From DASRDB01 sp035652815 (lineage in GTDB: Bacteria; Chloroflexota; Ktedonobacteria; Ktedonobacterales; Ktedonobacteraceae): a stretch of 64,000 bases of DNA. Location of the stretch: NCBI GenBank assembly GCA_035652815.1, contig DASRDB010000009.1, positions 124,001 through 188,000 of the forward strand, read 5' to 3'. The notes beneath the pieces were generated by a model that had not been told where the DNA came from, did not search any database, and was given only the letters and a program-made list of their open reading frames with translations. Position 1 is the stretch's first letter. Every line of letters starts with the position of its first letter. The position numbers and the translations under genes were made by a program. This document shows, one piece after another, positions 52,231-61,010 of this stretch.

Positions 52231-53343
52231 ATGAGGCATTCGCAAGGTCGTATTCGTCTATTCCTTCTTTTTGTTCGCAATCTACCGCGTGTGCTGGCCT
52301 GTATTATGGCACTGCTATTAGCCGCCTGTTCATCCTCCACCAATGCCGCGCCCACATCAACAACGCCTACTCCCACAACGGTACGTGCCACACCCACTCC
52401 CAAAGTACCCATTGGCCCAGCCGCGCTGCTCGTCTACAAAGGACACAGCAACGGCGTCATCAATCTTTCCTGGTCTCCCGACAGCAAGCGCATCGCCTCC
52501 TGTAGCGATGACGGCACCGTTCAGGTCTGGGATGCCAAAACTGGAAAAGCTTCATGGACCTACACCTTCCCCGGCAAAGCCAACTACGTCTTCGCGGTCG
52601 CGTGGTCGCCCGATGGCACCCGCGTCGCGGCAGGCGGCGCATCTGGCGCTGTCACCATTTTGAATGCAAGCTCCGGTCATGTCATGGCAACCCTCACTAC
52701 CCAGGGCAACTTCATCCAGGGCATTGCCTGGTCGCCTGACAGCAAGCGCATCGCCGCAGGCAACAACAATAACCTCGTCACCGTCTGGAACGCCTCAACC
52801 GGCAAGCAACTCCTGCTCTATTCAGGCCACTCCGACTCCGTAGAGCGTATCGCGTGGTCGCCCGATGGCAAAGAGATCGCCTCCGCCAGCCACGATGGTA
52901 CCGTCCAGGTCTGGGATGCCTCAACCGGAAAGCAGATTATCTCTTATAAGGATCATAATAACCCCGTCTGGACAGTCGCGTGGTCGCCTGATGGCAAAAA
53001 AATCGCCTCCGGCACCGGCTCAGCAGGAGAAAGCGGCCCCACGCGCTCCGGCAATTCCGCCAGAGTCTGGGACCCCACCACAGGCAAAACCCTGCTCACC
53101 TACGAAGGCCAGGGCAGCAACAACGAGGTCTACGCCCTTGCCTGGTCCCCCGATGGCACCCGCATCGCCTCCGCCGGAGACGAATACTCCATCCGCATCT
53201 GGGACCCCTCCACAGGTCAAACCTACCTGCTCTATTCCGGCCACACCGATATCATCTGGCAGGTAGCCTGGTCCCCCGACGGCAAAGAAATCGCCTCCGC
53301 CAGCCAGGATGGTACGGTGCGCGTCTGGCCGTATTCGCAATAA
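52231..53343 (+). CDS. Seven-bladed WD40 lipoprotein
   Basis: 370 residues. The signal peptide ends in lipobox LLAAC (cysteine near 34), followed by a Thr/Pro-rich linker to about 65. Seven WD40 repeats follow, each with an AWSPDG or SWSPDS core and a closing VWD/VWN (first VQVWDAKTG, last VRVWPYSQ), which is exactly one propeller. Repeat 5 has a Gly/Ser-rich insertion. The protein should sit outside the membrane and bind partners; no enzymatic motif was seen. A good AAAGGGAAG site precedes the ATG. Confidence 0.88.
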   Translation: MRHSQGRIRLFLLFVRNLPRVLACIMALLLAACSSSTNAAPTSTTPTPTTVRATPTPKVPIGPAALLVYKGHSNGVINLSWSPDSKRIASCSDDGTVQVWDAKTGKASWTYTFPGKANYVFAVAWSPDGTRVAAGGASGAVTILNASSGHVMATLTTQGNFIQGIAWSPDSKRIAAGNNNNLVTVWNASTGKQLLLYSGHSDSVERIAWSPDGKEIASASHDGTVQVWDASTGKQIISYKDHNNPVWTVAWSPDGKKIASGTGSAGESGPTRSGNSARVWDPTTGKTLLTYEGQGSNNEVYALAWSPDGTRIASAGDEYSIRIWDPSTGQTYLLYSGHTDIIWQVAWSPDGKEIASASQDGTVRVWPYSQ

Positions 53344-53404
53344 TAATGTGTTTGTAGGGACGTGATGATGCATGCTGGCAAAAAAAATAGGACCTCTCCA
53401 TACA

Positions 53405-53491
53405 TGTCATCCTGAGCGAAGCGAAGGATCTCCGGTCTCAACGCACAATTCCGCGGGACGCCGGAGATCCTTCGCTTCGCTCAGGATGACA
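53405..53491. repeat. Inverted repeat, family R copy 7
   Basis: The core is GCGAAGCG on the left and CGCTTCGC on the right. This is a different variant from all other copies, again matched in both arms. Confidence 0.93.
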
Positions 53492-53611
53492 GGGGGCAAG
53501 CATCCCCGCTCTTTTGTCAACATACATGATCGTGTCCATCAGCCTCTCATCCCGTTTCATGCAAGGTGGATACGATCATGCATGTTGACAAAATACCTGT
53601 TGAAATGTTTG

Positions 53612-53692
53612 TGTAGGGACGCGATTCATCGCGTCCACCTCGGCCTGTCGTGCGCCTTCACCGAGGTGGACGCGATGAATCGCGTCCCTACA
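53612..53692. repeat. Palindromic repeat, family D
   Basis: Perfect 32-base arms (TGTAGGGACGCGATTCATCG... and complement) with a 17-base spacer. Its TAG on the minus strand is the stop codon of the DUF1330 gene. It and copy R7 fill the 344-base gap between the two converging genes. Confidence 0.92.
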
Positions 53693-53975
53693 CCCCCTGC
53701 ACCAGAATAATCCGCGAATGAGTCGAACGCTGCCGTATCGGCGCGATAGCCGAATATTCCGGCGAATTGTACCATACCTTCGCCTGCTCCATACTCGGAA
53801 ATTCGATAACCACAACCCGCTTCGGTTGCCAGTCTCCCTCTATCGTCTCGCTCTGCCCGCCGCGCACAATAAACTTCCCGCCGTACTTATCCAGCGTTGC
53901 CTGAGTGTGCTGTGCGTAATTCCGGTACTCTTCGGGGTCAAGAATCTCGATATCGGCGATGATGTATGCTGCCAT
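53688..53975 (-). CDS. DUF1330 family protein
   Basis: 95 residues from the ATG with AAGGAGA five bases upstream; the longer frame is not conserved. It is a dimeric alpha/beta-barrel-type DUF1330 protein (AAYIIADIEILDPEEYRNYAQ, FIVRGGQSETIEGDW, RVVVIEFPSMEQAKVWYNSPEYSAIAPIRQ). The family is of unknown function. The stop codon TAG comes from the arm of an inverted repeat, so the last residues (QGV) may not be ancestral. Confidence 0.88.
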   Translation of the reverse strand: MAAYIIADIEILDPEEYRNYAQHTQATLDKYGGKFIVRGGQSETIEGDWQPKRVVVIEFPSMEQAKVWYNSPEYSAIAPIRQRSTHSRIILVQGV

Positions 53976-54113
53976 ATGCGTCTCCTTTATGCGATATGTT
54001 TGGATACTCTTTGTGCAAGTGTACAACATCGACAGTTTTCCAGGAACAGGTATCTTATCTCTTGTAGTTGCCTTCCTACTCAATCCAAATTCAATCGCCG
54101 CTTGAATTCAGTT

Positions 54114-54220
54114 CCACCAATTATGGGGTGCCAGGGCGACCGCAAGGGTCGCCCCTACCATCCGCATCGGTAGGGGCGACCCTTGCGGTCGCCCTGGTTT
54201 TAGCACCCCATAGTTGGTGG
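54114..54220. repeat. Palindromic repeat, family B copy 4, with outer arms
   Basis: The inner arms are family B (core GGGTCGCCCCTAC). Outer arms CCACCAATTATGGGGTG (54114-54130) and CACCCCATAGTTGGTGG (54204-54220) are complementary with one mismatch, so the whole element is 107 bases. It ends about 20 bases before the promoter of the CHAT operon. Confidence 0.9.
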
Positions 54221-54240
54221 AACCTTGAATTCCCAAATAC

Positions 54241-54269
54241 TTGATAGAACATGTTCAACTTGTTATACT
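54241..54269 (+). promoter_or_regulatory. Promoter of the CHAT-TIR operon with palindromic spacer
   Basis: TTGATA (54241-54246), 17 bases, TATACT (54264-54269). The spacer begins with the perfect palindrome GAACATGTTC (54247-54256). A second inverted pair, CTGT-N7-ACAG (54268-54282), overlaps the start region. Both look like repressor operators. The leader is about 70 bases, and the start-codon ribosome site is weak. Confidence 0.65.
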
Positions 54270-54347
54270 GTACAATCGACAGTGGTATCGGCAGCAACGC
54301 GCACATCGTCGCAGTACGTGTAGTAAGCAACAGAAATCGAGTGTGGC

Positions 54348-57300
54348 ATGAACATAGAATTGCACCTCGCGCGCCCGAACTCCCAGTCGGCCCAGGTTAC
54401 TGTGACCTGCAACGGCACCCTTTCGCATACCTTCGACCTGCAAACGCTCATCCCCAACAACACAAACGGCCTGCCGCATCCCTTGCATGATCCCGTCACC
54501 TATGGCAAAACACTTTACACCGCGCTCTTTCCACAGGATAGTCCAGCATTCCAGGCCCTTTCTACAAAGCCATCCCGCATCCTGCTCGTTGCTACTGATG
54601 ACGTACTGGATACCATCCCCTGGGAATACGCCTACGGCCCCAACGGCTATCTCGCCTGTTCCTGCTCATTCGTGCGCGGCCTGCCTCTCGATCAACGAAT
54701 CGCGCCGCCAACCAACCTGAACGAGTTGCACATCATCGCCGTTGCCTCAAGCCCACTCAGTCATGTTCTTGCTCCTCTTAACATTCAAGGCGAATGGACG
54801 CGCCTCACCGAGATTGTGTCGAAACAGAAGCGCACCATAAGTTTAGAACGAGCATGGCCGCCCACAATAGAATATTTGAGGGAACTGGTGGCTGGTCAGG
54901 AGCAGCTTGTGGTGCATTTTATGGGACACGGCGGGCAGAACGGCGAGGCTGTGCTATGTTTTGAGCGAGACGATGGCACACGCGAAGACATTTCAGCGAG
55001 CGAGTTTGTGCAGCGCCTGCAGGGCAGCGTCTTCCTAGTCACCCTCAATGCCTGTCAAAGCGCCACACCCGGCAAAACCGTCTTCAGCAATCTGGCAAAG
55101 GCGCTCATACATGAGCAAATTCCCTACGCGCTGGGCATGCGCTTCTCCATCCATGATGACGATGCGCGGGACTTTTCCCGTACATTTTATAACGATCTTG
55201 CGCGAGGAGTGTCCGTTGAGAAAGCCCTTGTGCAGGCGCGTCTCACCCTGGCAAAGAGCGAACGAGTCTGGGCCGCAGGCAATCTTGTCCTGTATACCTC
55301 GCTCACTCAACCTGCTCCAGGATATACAACTGCACGCGGCGATCCAGATGTGCGCGACGAGCAAAAGGACGCGCTACGTGGCATCATCCACGAACTGACA
55401 GGGGTGCAGGGCGCATTCCAGGGACGCATCGACGAGCAAATCAAGTTGGGCAAATGGCTTACCGGAGACAGCCGCCCGCGTATCATCGCCATTCATGCCA
55501 ACGGCGGCCAGGGCAAGACCGCGCTCGCCCGCGTGGCAGCAGAACGCTTCGCGCATGCCTGGCCCGGCGGCGTGTGGGCAATCTCGATGGAAACCGTACC
55601 CACGCTCGCGGTGTTCACAGCCAGCCTCGCCCGTTTTCTCGGCATAAACCCGCAGGAAAACACCGACCAGATCGAACTTGAGAAACAGATTCTACTACGC
55701 TTACATAGGCAGCGTACCTTACTTGTATTGGATAATCTGGAAACGTTGGATGAAGCCACAAAAGCAAAGGATGCCGGAGCGATCACCCTGATCGAGTTTA
55801 TCCAAAAGCTTCCCAACGAACGCACTACCATTCTCTACACCTCGCGTCACCTGCTCGGTCTGAGCGGGGAGCAACATCTAGAGCTGCCTGGGCTTGCGCC
55901 AGACGAGGGAGCGGCATTATTCAAACAAAGCGCACCTAATCATGTCAAAAAGATTGATGATGCCCTGGCACGACAATTGAGCCAGCGCGTAGACGGTCAT
56001 CCCCTCGGCCTCTCGCTCCTCGGCAAAGCATTCAACTCAAGTTCCATTTCTTTTCAAAACTTCCTCGCCGATCACGAAAAATACCTGCACTCGGCAGAAA
56101 ATAGGTTTATTGACGTCGAACATCGCCAGCATAAGATGTTTGCCAACGTTGACTACAGTGTGCGCTGGCTTTCAAACGAACTACGCGACACATTTAGCAA
56201 GCTCTGGATCTTTCACGCGCCATTCTTCCCAGAGGACGCAGTAAGCATTCTTGATCCAGAACAGGATGAGACTTCTAAAGCTTCTCCTATTGAAGACCAT
56301 CTCTATACACTCTGGCAGCGTGGTCTCTTGACCCGCGAACCGCTTTCTGAGAGCAATGATAGTGAATACGTATACCGCCTACCGCCGGTAATACATCCTT
56401 TCGTTGAAAAATATATGGCCGATCAGAGCAAACGCGAGGAGTTGCTGAAGCGTTTTGGCGAGGTATATGCCGGGCTGGCAAAATACATATACGGTCAACT
56501 CGTTCAGGGACGAGCAATAATAGGGCTGGCTCTCCTTTGTTACGATGATCTTACTCGTGGATGGCAATTTGTCGAGGGAATTGAACGTAGCCGGTATCTA
56601 CTCTATTGGGGATGGATACTACACCGGCTCAGCGATCAACGAAGAGCCATTGCCCTCACAGAGCAGGCCCTGGAATTAGCCGAAGGGCAAGACCGTGCAT
56701 TGGAAGGTAGCGTTCTACATAATCTAGCTGGGATATCCCACGCAATCGGACGTACACACAAAGCGTTGCGTTTATATGAGCAAGCCCTGGCTATCCGGCG
56801 CGAAGTGGGCGACCGCTCAGGCGAGGGAACCACCCTCAACAACCTGGGAGGCGTCTACGATGATCTGGGCCAGAAACAGCAAGCCCTCGACTACTACCAG
56901 CAAGCCCTGGCTATCCGGCGCGAAGTGGACGACCGCTCAGGGGAGGGAACCACCCTCAACAACCTGGGCGGCGTCTACAATGCGTTGGGCCAGAAACCGC
57001 AAGCCCTCGACTACTACCAGCAAGCCCTGGCTATCCGGCGCGAAGTGGGCGACCGCTCAGGGGAGGGAACCACCCTCAACAACCTGGGTCGCGTCTACAA
57101 TGCGTTGGGCCAGAAACCGCAAGCCCTCGCCTACTACCAGCAAGCCCTCGCTATCTGGCGCGAAGTGGGCGACCGCTCAGGGGAGGGTATTACACTACAC
57201 AATATCGGTATGATATATGCTGGTTTCGGGCAGTTAGATGTCGTCCTGGCTTGCGCGTTGTTGGCAAAAGCTCTTTTTGAGTATGTCCAAAGTCCTTACA

Positions 57301-58043
57301 TAGAATACGCAAAGCAATTGATAAACTCGTTACGTAGGCATTTGGGAGAGGAGCGATTTGCGGCCCTTCTTGCGCAGGTTGCACCCAGAGCCAACGAGAT
57401 TGTAGAGAGGGCGCTCCAGGAAAAAAGGCTTCCTGATGAAGTGGAACAATTTCCTTCAACTTTGCCGCCTGAACAGATCAATATTATTATCAGCAACACT
57501 ATTACGGTCATGACAACCATGCCAGAACGGCGGGCTGAGTGGCAAGAAACTATTTCACGAGTATTGCAGGTTGCTCAGCAGCGTGGCTCTGACTGGCAGA
57601 TCGAAGTGGAATTTTACACAGCAATCCTTGCTATTCTGGACGGGCAGTCGCTTTCTCTGCCAACCGATCATCCCTATGCGTCCGCCCTCGCTGCTATACA
57701 GGAAGGCATCGCTAACGGGGGTCAGCCGCCAGACGAAGCAGAGGATATTCCAGAAGAGGTACAGGCGCTGATTGCTTTTGTGGAGGCTTGTGTTGCCGCT
57801 TTGCGAAGTCCTGACCCCCAGGAAAAGATGGCATTTATGCAACAGCTTGCAACATCACAAGCACAAGCTGAAGACGATGAAATGAAAATCCTGCTACAAA
57901 AGCTTCAGCTTGCCCTCTTCGGTGGCGATCTCATGAAGTTGGGCGAGAATCTGACCGGATTTGCGCGACAGGTATGGGATATGATTGTCGCGGGAGTGCA
58001 ACAGGACGACACATCCTCAGATGAGGAGCCAGATACACCATAA
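54348..58043 (+). CDS. CHAT protease - STAND NTPase - TPR protein
   Basis: 1231 residues. Residues 60-320 are a CHAT caspase-like domain with the catalytic pair in VVHFMGHGG (His194) and VTLNACQSA (Cys236). Residues 350-560 are an NB-ARC/STAND NTPase: P-loop ANGGQGKT (384-391), Walker B LLVLDNLE (Asp462), YTSRH, and HPLGL (551-555). A winged-helix-like linker follows. TPRs cover about 770-960, with repeat units nearly identical in DNA. A 270-residue C-terminal helical domain is unassigned. The architecture is that of NLR-like sensors in which ligand binding to repeats activates the protease. It is first in a three-gene operon. Confidence 0.9.
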   Translation: MNIELHLARPNSQSAQVTVTCNGTLSHTFDLQTLIPNNTNGLPHPLHDPVTYGKTLYTALFPQDSPAFQALSTKPSRILLVATDDVLDTIPWEYAYGPNGYLACSCSFVRGLPLDQRIAPPTNLNELHIIAVASSPLSHVLAPLNIQGEWTRLTEIVSKQKRTISLERAWPPTIEYLRELVAGQEQLVVHFMGHGGQNGEAVLCFERDDGTREDISASEFVQRLQGSVFLVTLNACQSATPGKTVFSNLAKALIHEQIPYALGMRFSIHDDDARDFSRTFYNDLARGVSVEKALVQARLTLAKSERVWAAGNLVLYTSLTQPAPGYTTARGDPDVRDEQKDALRGIIHELTGVQGAFQGRIDEQIKLGKWLTGDSRPRIIAIHANGGQGKTALARVAAERFAHAWPGGVWAISMETVPTLAVFTASLARFLGINPQENTDQIELEKQILLRLHRQRTLLVLDNLETLDEATKAKDAGAITLIEFIQKLPNERTTILYTSRHLLGLSGEQHLELPGLAPDEGAALFKQSAPNHVKKIDDALARQLSQRVDGHPLGLSLLGKAFNSSSISFQNFLADHEKYLHSAENRFIDVEHRQHKMFANVDYSVRWLSNELRDTFSKLWIFHAPFFPEDAVSILDPEQDETSKASPIEDHLYTLWQRGLLTREPLSESNDSEYVYRLPPVIHPFVEKYMADQSKREELLKRFGEVYAGLAKYIYGQLVQGRAIIGLALLCYDDLTRGWQFVEGIERSRYLLYWGWILHRLSDQRRAIALTEQALELAEGQDRALEGSVLHNLAGISHAIGRTHKALRLYEQALAIRREVGDRSGEGTTLNNLGGVYDDLGQKQQALDYYQQALAIRREVDDRSGEGTTLNNLGGVYNALGQKPQALDYYQQALAIRREVGDRSGEGTTLNNLGRVYNALGQKPQALAYYQQALAIWREVGDRSGEGITLHNIGMIYAGFGQLDVVLACALLAKALFEYVQSPYIEYAKQLINSLRRHLGEERFAALLAQVAPRANEIVERALQEKRLPDEVEQFPSTLPPEQINIIISNTITVMTTMPERRAEWQETISRVLQVAQQRGSDWQIEVEFYTAILAILDGQSLSLPTDHPYASALAAIQEGIANGGQPPDEAEDIPEEVQALIAFVEACVAALRSPDPQEKMAFMQQLATSQAQAEDDEMKILLQKLQLALFGGDLMKLGENLTGFARQVWDMIVAGVQQDDTSSDEEPDTP
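56781..57187 (+). repeat. 120-bp in-frame tandem repeat encoding TPRs
   Basis: Units begin at 56781, 56901, 57021 and 57141 with CAAGCCCTGGCTATCCGGCG or a near-identical version. Three units are complete and the fourth is partial, with only a few base changes between them. Each encodes a 40-residue TPR (QALAIRREVGDRSGEGTTL...). Copy number could change by slippage or recombination. Confidence 0.95.
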
Positions 58044-58067
58044 CCACATGCTAGAAGGGAGCGAGCC

Positions 58068-58868
58068 ATGTCCACCATCTTTCTTTCCTCTGCCAGCGAT
58101 GACCGCGCATGCGCTGACCAGGTGCGCCAGGGACTTGAAGCGGCGGGGTATAGCGTCTGGCGCGAGCCGGATTATCCAACGCCAACCGATAGTTCGTATC
58201 CCTATGTGATCGAGAATGCTATCCTGGGCAGCGCCGCCGTTGTCGTGCTGTGGAGCCAGGGCGCGGCCTCGTTCCCCTGGGTGAAGCGGCATATGCTCTT
58301 TGCGCAGCGTTTCTTCAAGCCGCTTCTGCTGGTGAAACTGGATGAGGCCAGCCTGCCGAGTACCATGCTGGTAGACACGCTTTCAGGAACGGAGCCATGC
58401 GGCGATATCGTGCCTCAACTCCTGTCGCGCCTGCCCGCGCCAGATAGTACCGACTCGCTGCTCATGTTTTGCGAGCTGGCAGCGCACCAGTATAATCACA
58501 AACGCAAGGAAGCGATTGACCGGGCAAAAGAGATGTTGCAGCGCGGCGAACACCGCGAAGAGGTGCTGGCAATCCTGGAATATCTTGAGCGCAACGACCT
58601 TCTGGATGGCGTGCGCGAAAAAGCCAGGAGCGTCCTTCAGCAGGCAACGCAACCCAATACTGCTCCCTCAACGACGCCAGTACATCCGCGAGATGCGCGT
58701 CACCTCTTCGATGTGCGCTGCCAGAACGGGCATATCACTCGCTTTGACCGCCGTGATGTCTGTTCTAAACGCAGAGAAGTCATGCGCGGCCTCGATGAAC
58801 TGGTACTGAAATGTTCCACATGCGGCGTGAAGATGGCCGTCGAGATCGATTGCGAGGGCTACGAATGA
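58068..58868 (+). CDS. TIR-like domain protein with C-terminal zinc-binding region
   Basis: 266 residues; AAGGGAGC precedes the ATG, 24 bases after the CHAT gene. Residues 1-120 are a TIR_2-type domain: STIFLSSASDDRACADQVRQ (strand A/box 1), GYSVWRE, AAVVVLWSQGAASFPWVKRHMLFA. The position of the NADase glutamate (WxxxE) is His75. Residues 125-195 are helical. The C-terminus has CQNGH (218-222), Cys232 and CSTC (249-252), a likely zinc ribbon. It is probably an adaptor or regulator rather than an active NADase, though a remote active site cannot be excluded. Confidence 0.78.
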   Translation: MSTIFLSSASDDRACADQVRQGLEAAGYSVWREPDYPTPTDSSYPYVIENAILGSAAVVVLWSQGAASFPWVKRHMLFAQRFFKPLLLVKLDEASLPSTMLVDTLSGTEPCGDIVPQLLSRLPAPDSTDSLLMFCELAAHQYNHKRKEAIDRAKEMLQRGEHREEVLAILEYLERNDLLDGVREKARSVLQQATQPNTAPSTTPVHPRDARHLFDVRCQNGHITRFDRRDVCSKRREVMRGLDELVLKCSTCGVKMAVEIDCEGYE

Positions 58869-59332
58869 GCGACCAGCAACAACAATCCATTCCCGTCTAC
58901 GAAGCGCGTGAGCCATCAGAAGACGCAAAGCGCGTCATGGCCACCTTCGATGACATGGAGAGCAAGCAGCTTGACAACCTGAACGACGCGGGTAAAACGC
59001 TCATCGAGCGCATCGCCACCTTTCTCGGCGTGCTATTCGGCCTCTCGATACTGAACGGTTCCTTCCCGCCATCCTTTCTCAAAAACAACACGCCTGTCAA
59101 AGCCTTGCTCTTTGCCGCGCTTGCCTGCTATCTTCTCGCAATCCTCATGGCGCTCTGGGCCACTCAGGTACGTTTCTTTAACCGCTACATCTATAACATG
59201 ACCCGCGCAAAGGACGAGCTAACAAAGATGATCAAGAGCAAGGTGAACTGGCTCAGGTTCGCCAACCTGTTCTTTGCCCTCGGAACCGTACTGCTGGCAA
59301 TACTCCTGCTCGCAGTGGTGTGGAACGTATAA
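58865..59332 (+). CDS. Three-helix membrane protein of the CHAT-TIR operon
   Basis: 155 residues from the ATG that overlaps the preceding stop (ATGA), so translation is coupled. Residues 1-45 are polar and acidic (VYEAREPSEDAKRVMATFDDMESKQLDNL). Membrane helices are at about 49-66, 78-100 and 131-154, with a basic Lys/Arg-rich loop between the last two (TRAKDELTKMIKSKVNWLR). No family was recognised with certainty; it resembles small SLATT-like effectors in size. A membrane-disrupting effector or anchor is the most likely role, inferred from context. Confidence 0.72.
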   Translation: MSDQQQQSIPVYEAREPSEDAKRVMATFDDMESKQLDNLNDAGKTLIERIATFLGVLFGLSILNGSFPPSFLKNNTPVKALLFAALACYLLAILMALWATQVRFFNRYIYNMTRAKDELTKMIKSKVNWLRFANLFFALGTVLLAILLLAVVWNV

Positions 59333-59366
59333 ACTCGGGCTTGCTTACGCTAACTAGCGGATAAAG

Positions 59367-59437
59367 GCCAGGGCGACCGCAAGGGTCGCCCCTACCAGCA
59401 CAGGGATTGTAGGGGCGACCCTTGCGGTCGCCCTGGC
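59367..59437. repeat. Palindromic repeat, family B copy 5
   Basis: 29-base arms, core GGGTCGCCCCTAC/GTAGGGGCGACCC. The right flank has CCCAATAATTGGTGGAACC, the same outer motif as in copy 4. It separates the CHAT operon from argF. Confidence 0.92.
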
Positions 59438-59522
59438 TCCCAATAATTGGTGGAACCTGCCCTCACCTCCTCCATGCAAAACCATGACACAATGAAATAC
59501 AATACAGTATAAGGAGGTACAC

Positions 59523-60551
59523 ATGAAAGCCAATTTACGTAACCGGCATTTTCTCAAACTGGAAGACTTTACCCCGCAGGAGATCGAATATCTCTTGCAC
59601 CTCTCTGCCGAACTGAAGGCGGAGAAGTACGCGCGCAAAGAGGTGCAGCGATTGAAAGGCAAGCAGATTGCGCTCATCTTCGAGAAGGACTCGACGCGCA
59701 CCCGCACCAGCTTTGAAGTCGCGGCCTTCGATCAGGGCGCGCACGTCACCTACATCGGGCCAAGCGGCTCGCACATCGGCTACAAGGAGACGATGAAGGA
59801 TACCGCTCGCGTGCTTGGCCGCCTGTACGACGGCATCGAGTATCGCGGCTTCTCCCAGGCCGCCATCGAGGAACTGGCGCAATACGCCGGAGTCCCGGTC
59901 TGGAACGGCCTGACCGACGAATCGCACCCCACGCAGGGACTCGCCGATCTGCTCACCATGCAGGAACATGCAGGCAAGCCTCTCTCCGAGGTCTCCTTCT
60001 GCTTCCTCGGCGACGTCGGCTACAATATGGGTCTGACCCTGCTCGTCGGCGCGGCAAAGATGGGCATGGACATTCGCCTTGCTGGCCCCCAAGCATGCTG
60101 GCCCTCTCAGGAAAAGATTGAGCAGGCCGAGGCCATCGCCAGCGAAACAGGAGCGCGTATCACCGTCACAGAAGACGCCGAGGAAGCCGTGCAAGGATGC
60201 GATTTCCTCTACACGGATGTCTGGGTCTCGATGGGCGTCTCACCCAACCTCTGGGGCGACCGCATCCATCAGATGCTCCCCTACCAGGTCAACAACCGCC
60301 TGATGGCCCTGACAGGCAATCCAGAGACACGCTTTCTGCACTGCCTGCCCGCGCTGCACAACCGCGATACCAAACTCGGCCAGCAAATCTACGAAAAATT
60401 TGGCCTGGAAGCCCTTGAAGTCACCGACGAGGTCTTCGAGTCCGAAGCGTCCATCGTCTTCGATCAGTCCGAAAATCGCCTGCACACCATCAAAGCCGTG
60501 ATGGTCGCAACCCTGGCAGACGACATCTCACTCAACCATTCTATGGTATAA
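59523..60551 (+). CDS. argF: Ornithine carbamoyltransferase
   Basis: 342 residues with a strong AAGGAGG site. It joins carbamoyl phosphate to ornithine to give citrulline. STRTRTSFE (57-65) binds carbamoyl phosphate. HPTQGLADLLTMQEH and the ornithine-binding HCLPALHN near residue 273 are present. The SGSHIGYKETMKDTARVLGRLYDGIEYRGF segment resembles the E. coli ArgF/catabolic ArcB type, so the direction (arginine synthesis or deiminase catabolism) is not settled. No other arginine gene is adjacent. A Gly stands where Met/Leu is usual after HPTQ. Confidence 0.95.
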   Translation: MKANLRNRHFLKLEDFTPQEIEYLLHLSAELKAEKYARKEVQRLKGKQIALIFEKDSTRTRTSFEVAAFDQGAHVTYIGPSGSHIGYKETMKDTARVLGRLYDGIEYRGFSQAAIEELAQYAGVPVWNGLTDESHPTQGLADLLTMQEHAGKPLSEVSFCFLGDVGYNMGLTLLVGAAKMGMDIRLAGPQACWPSQEKIEQAEAIASETGARITVTEDAEEAVQGCDFLYTDVWVSMGVSPNLWGDRIHQMLPYQVNNRLMALTGNPETRFLHCLPALHNRDTKLGQQIYEKFGLEALEVTDEVFESEASIVFDQSENRLHTIKAVMVATLADDISLNHSMV

Positions 60552-60792
60552 TAGAGTGAGAACAAGAAACGGAAACGCACAGAAGCGCATCCTTTAATAA
60601 CAACTACATACAGCAAAAGAGCTAACGCACTTCAAGAACGCTCTTCTTACCCACAAGGTTGTGGACAGTCCTCGCAACAGACATCCAGTGCAACGAAGCA
60701 CTTCCCCTACGATGGCAAAGCTATCAAGCTGACACGCGAAAGCTAAAGCCCTTCTATTATCATGGGCTAGCCATGAAAAAGACCGTCTCGCC
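60552..60792. other. Intergenic region after argF
   Basis: 241 bases with no convincing gene, hairpin terminator or promoter. Together with the repeat that follows it makes a gap of about 460 bases before mgsA. An open frame near 60659 is partly repeat DNA. Confidence 0.4.
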
Positions 60793-60953
60793 TGTCATCC
60801 TGAGCGCAGGAGCCGAAGCCCTGGGCGCAGCACTCACCTGTCATCCTGAGCGCAGCGAAGGATCTCTCGCGTGCTGGATCGAGCGAGTGGGGCCTCAGAT
60901 CCTTCGCTCTGCTCAGGATGACATCTGAAGGCTGGTTCACTCAGGATGACATC
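60793..60953. repeat. Family R repeat cluster, copy 8 (decayed)
   Basis: One partial left arm near 60793, a full left arm from 60839, a right arm to 60923, and a partial right arm near 60939. The right arm has CTCTGCTC instead of the exact complement CTGCGCTC, so this copy has lost perfect pairing. Confidence 0.85.
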
Positions 60954-61010
60954 TGAGGGCTAGTTTATCATGGCACGCAATTCATCATGGCTTTTTTAGA
61001 AAGGATTATT

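Noticed and set aside
60659..60928. 89-codon frame before mgsA
   Set aside because: Half of it is family R repeat read as CHPERSEGS-type sequence, and there is no ribosome-binding site.
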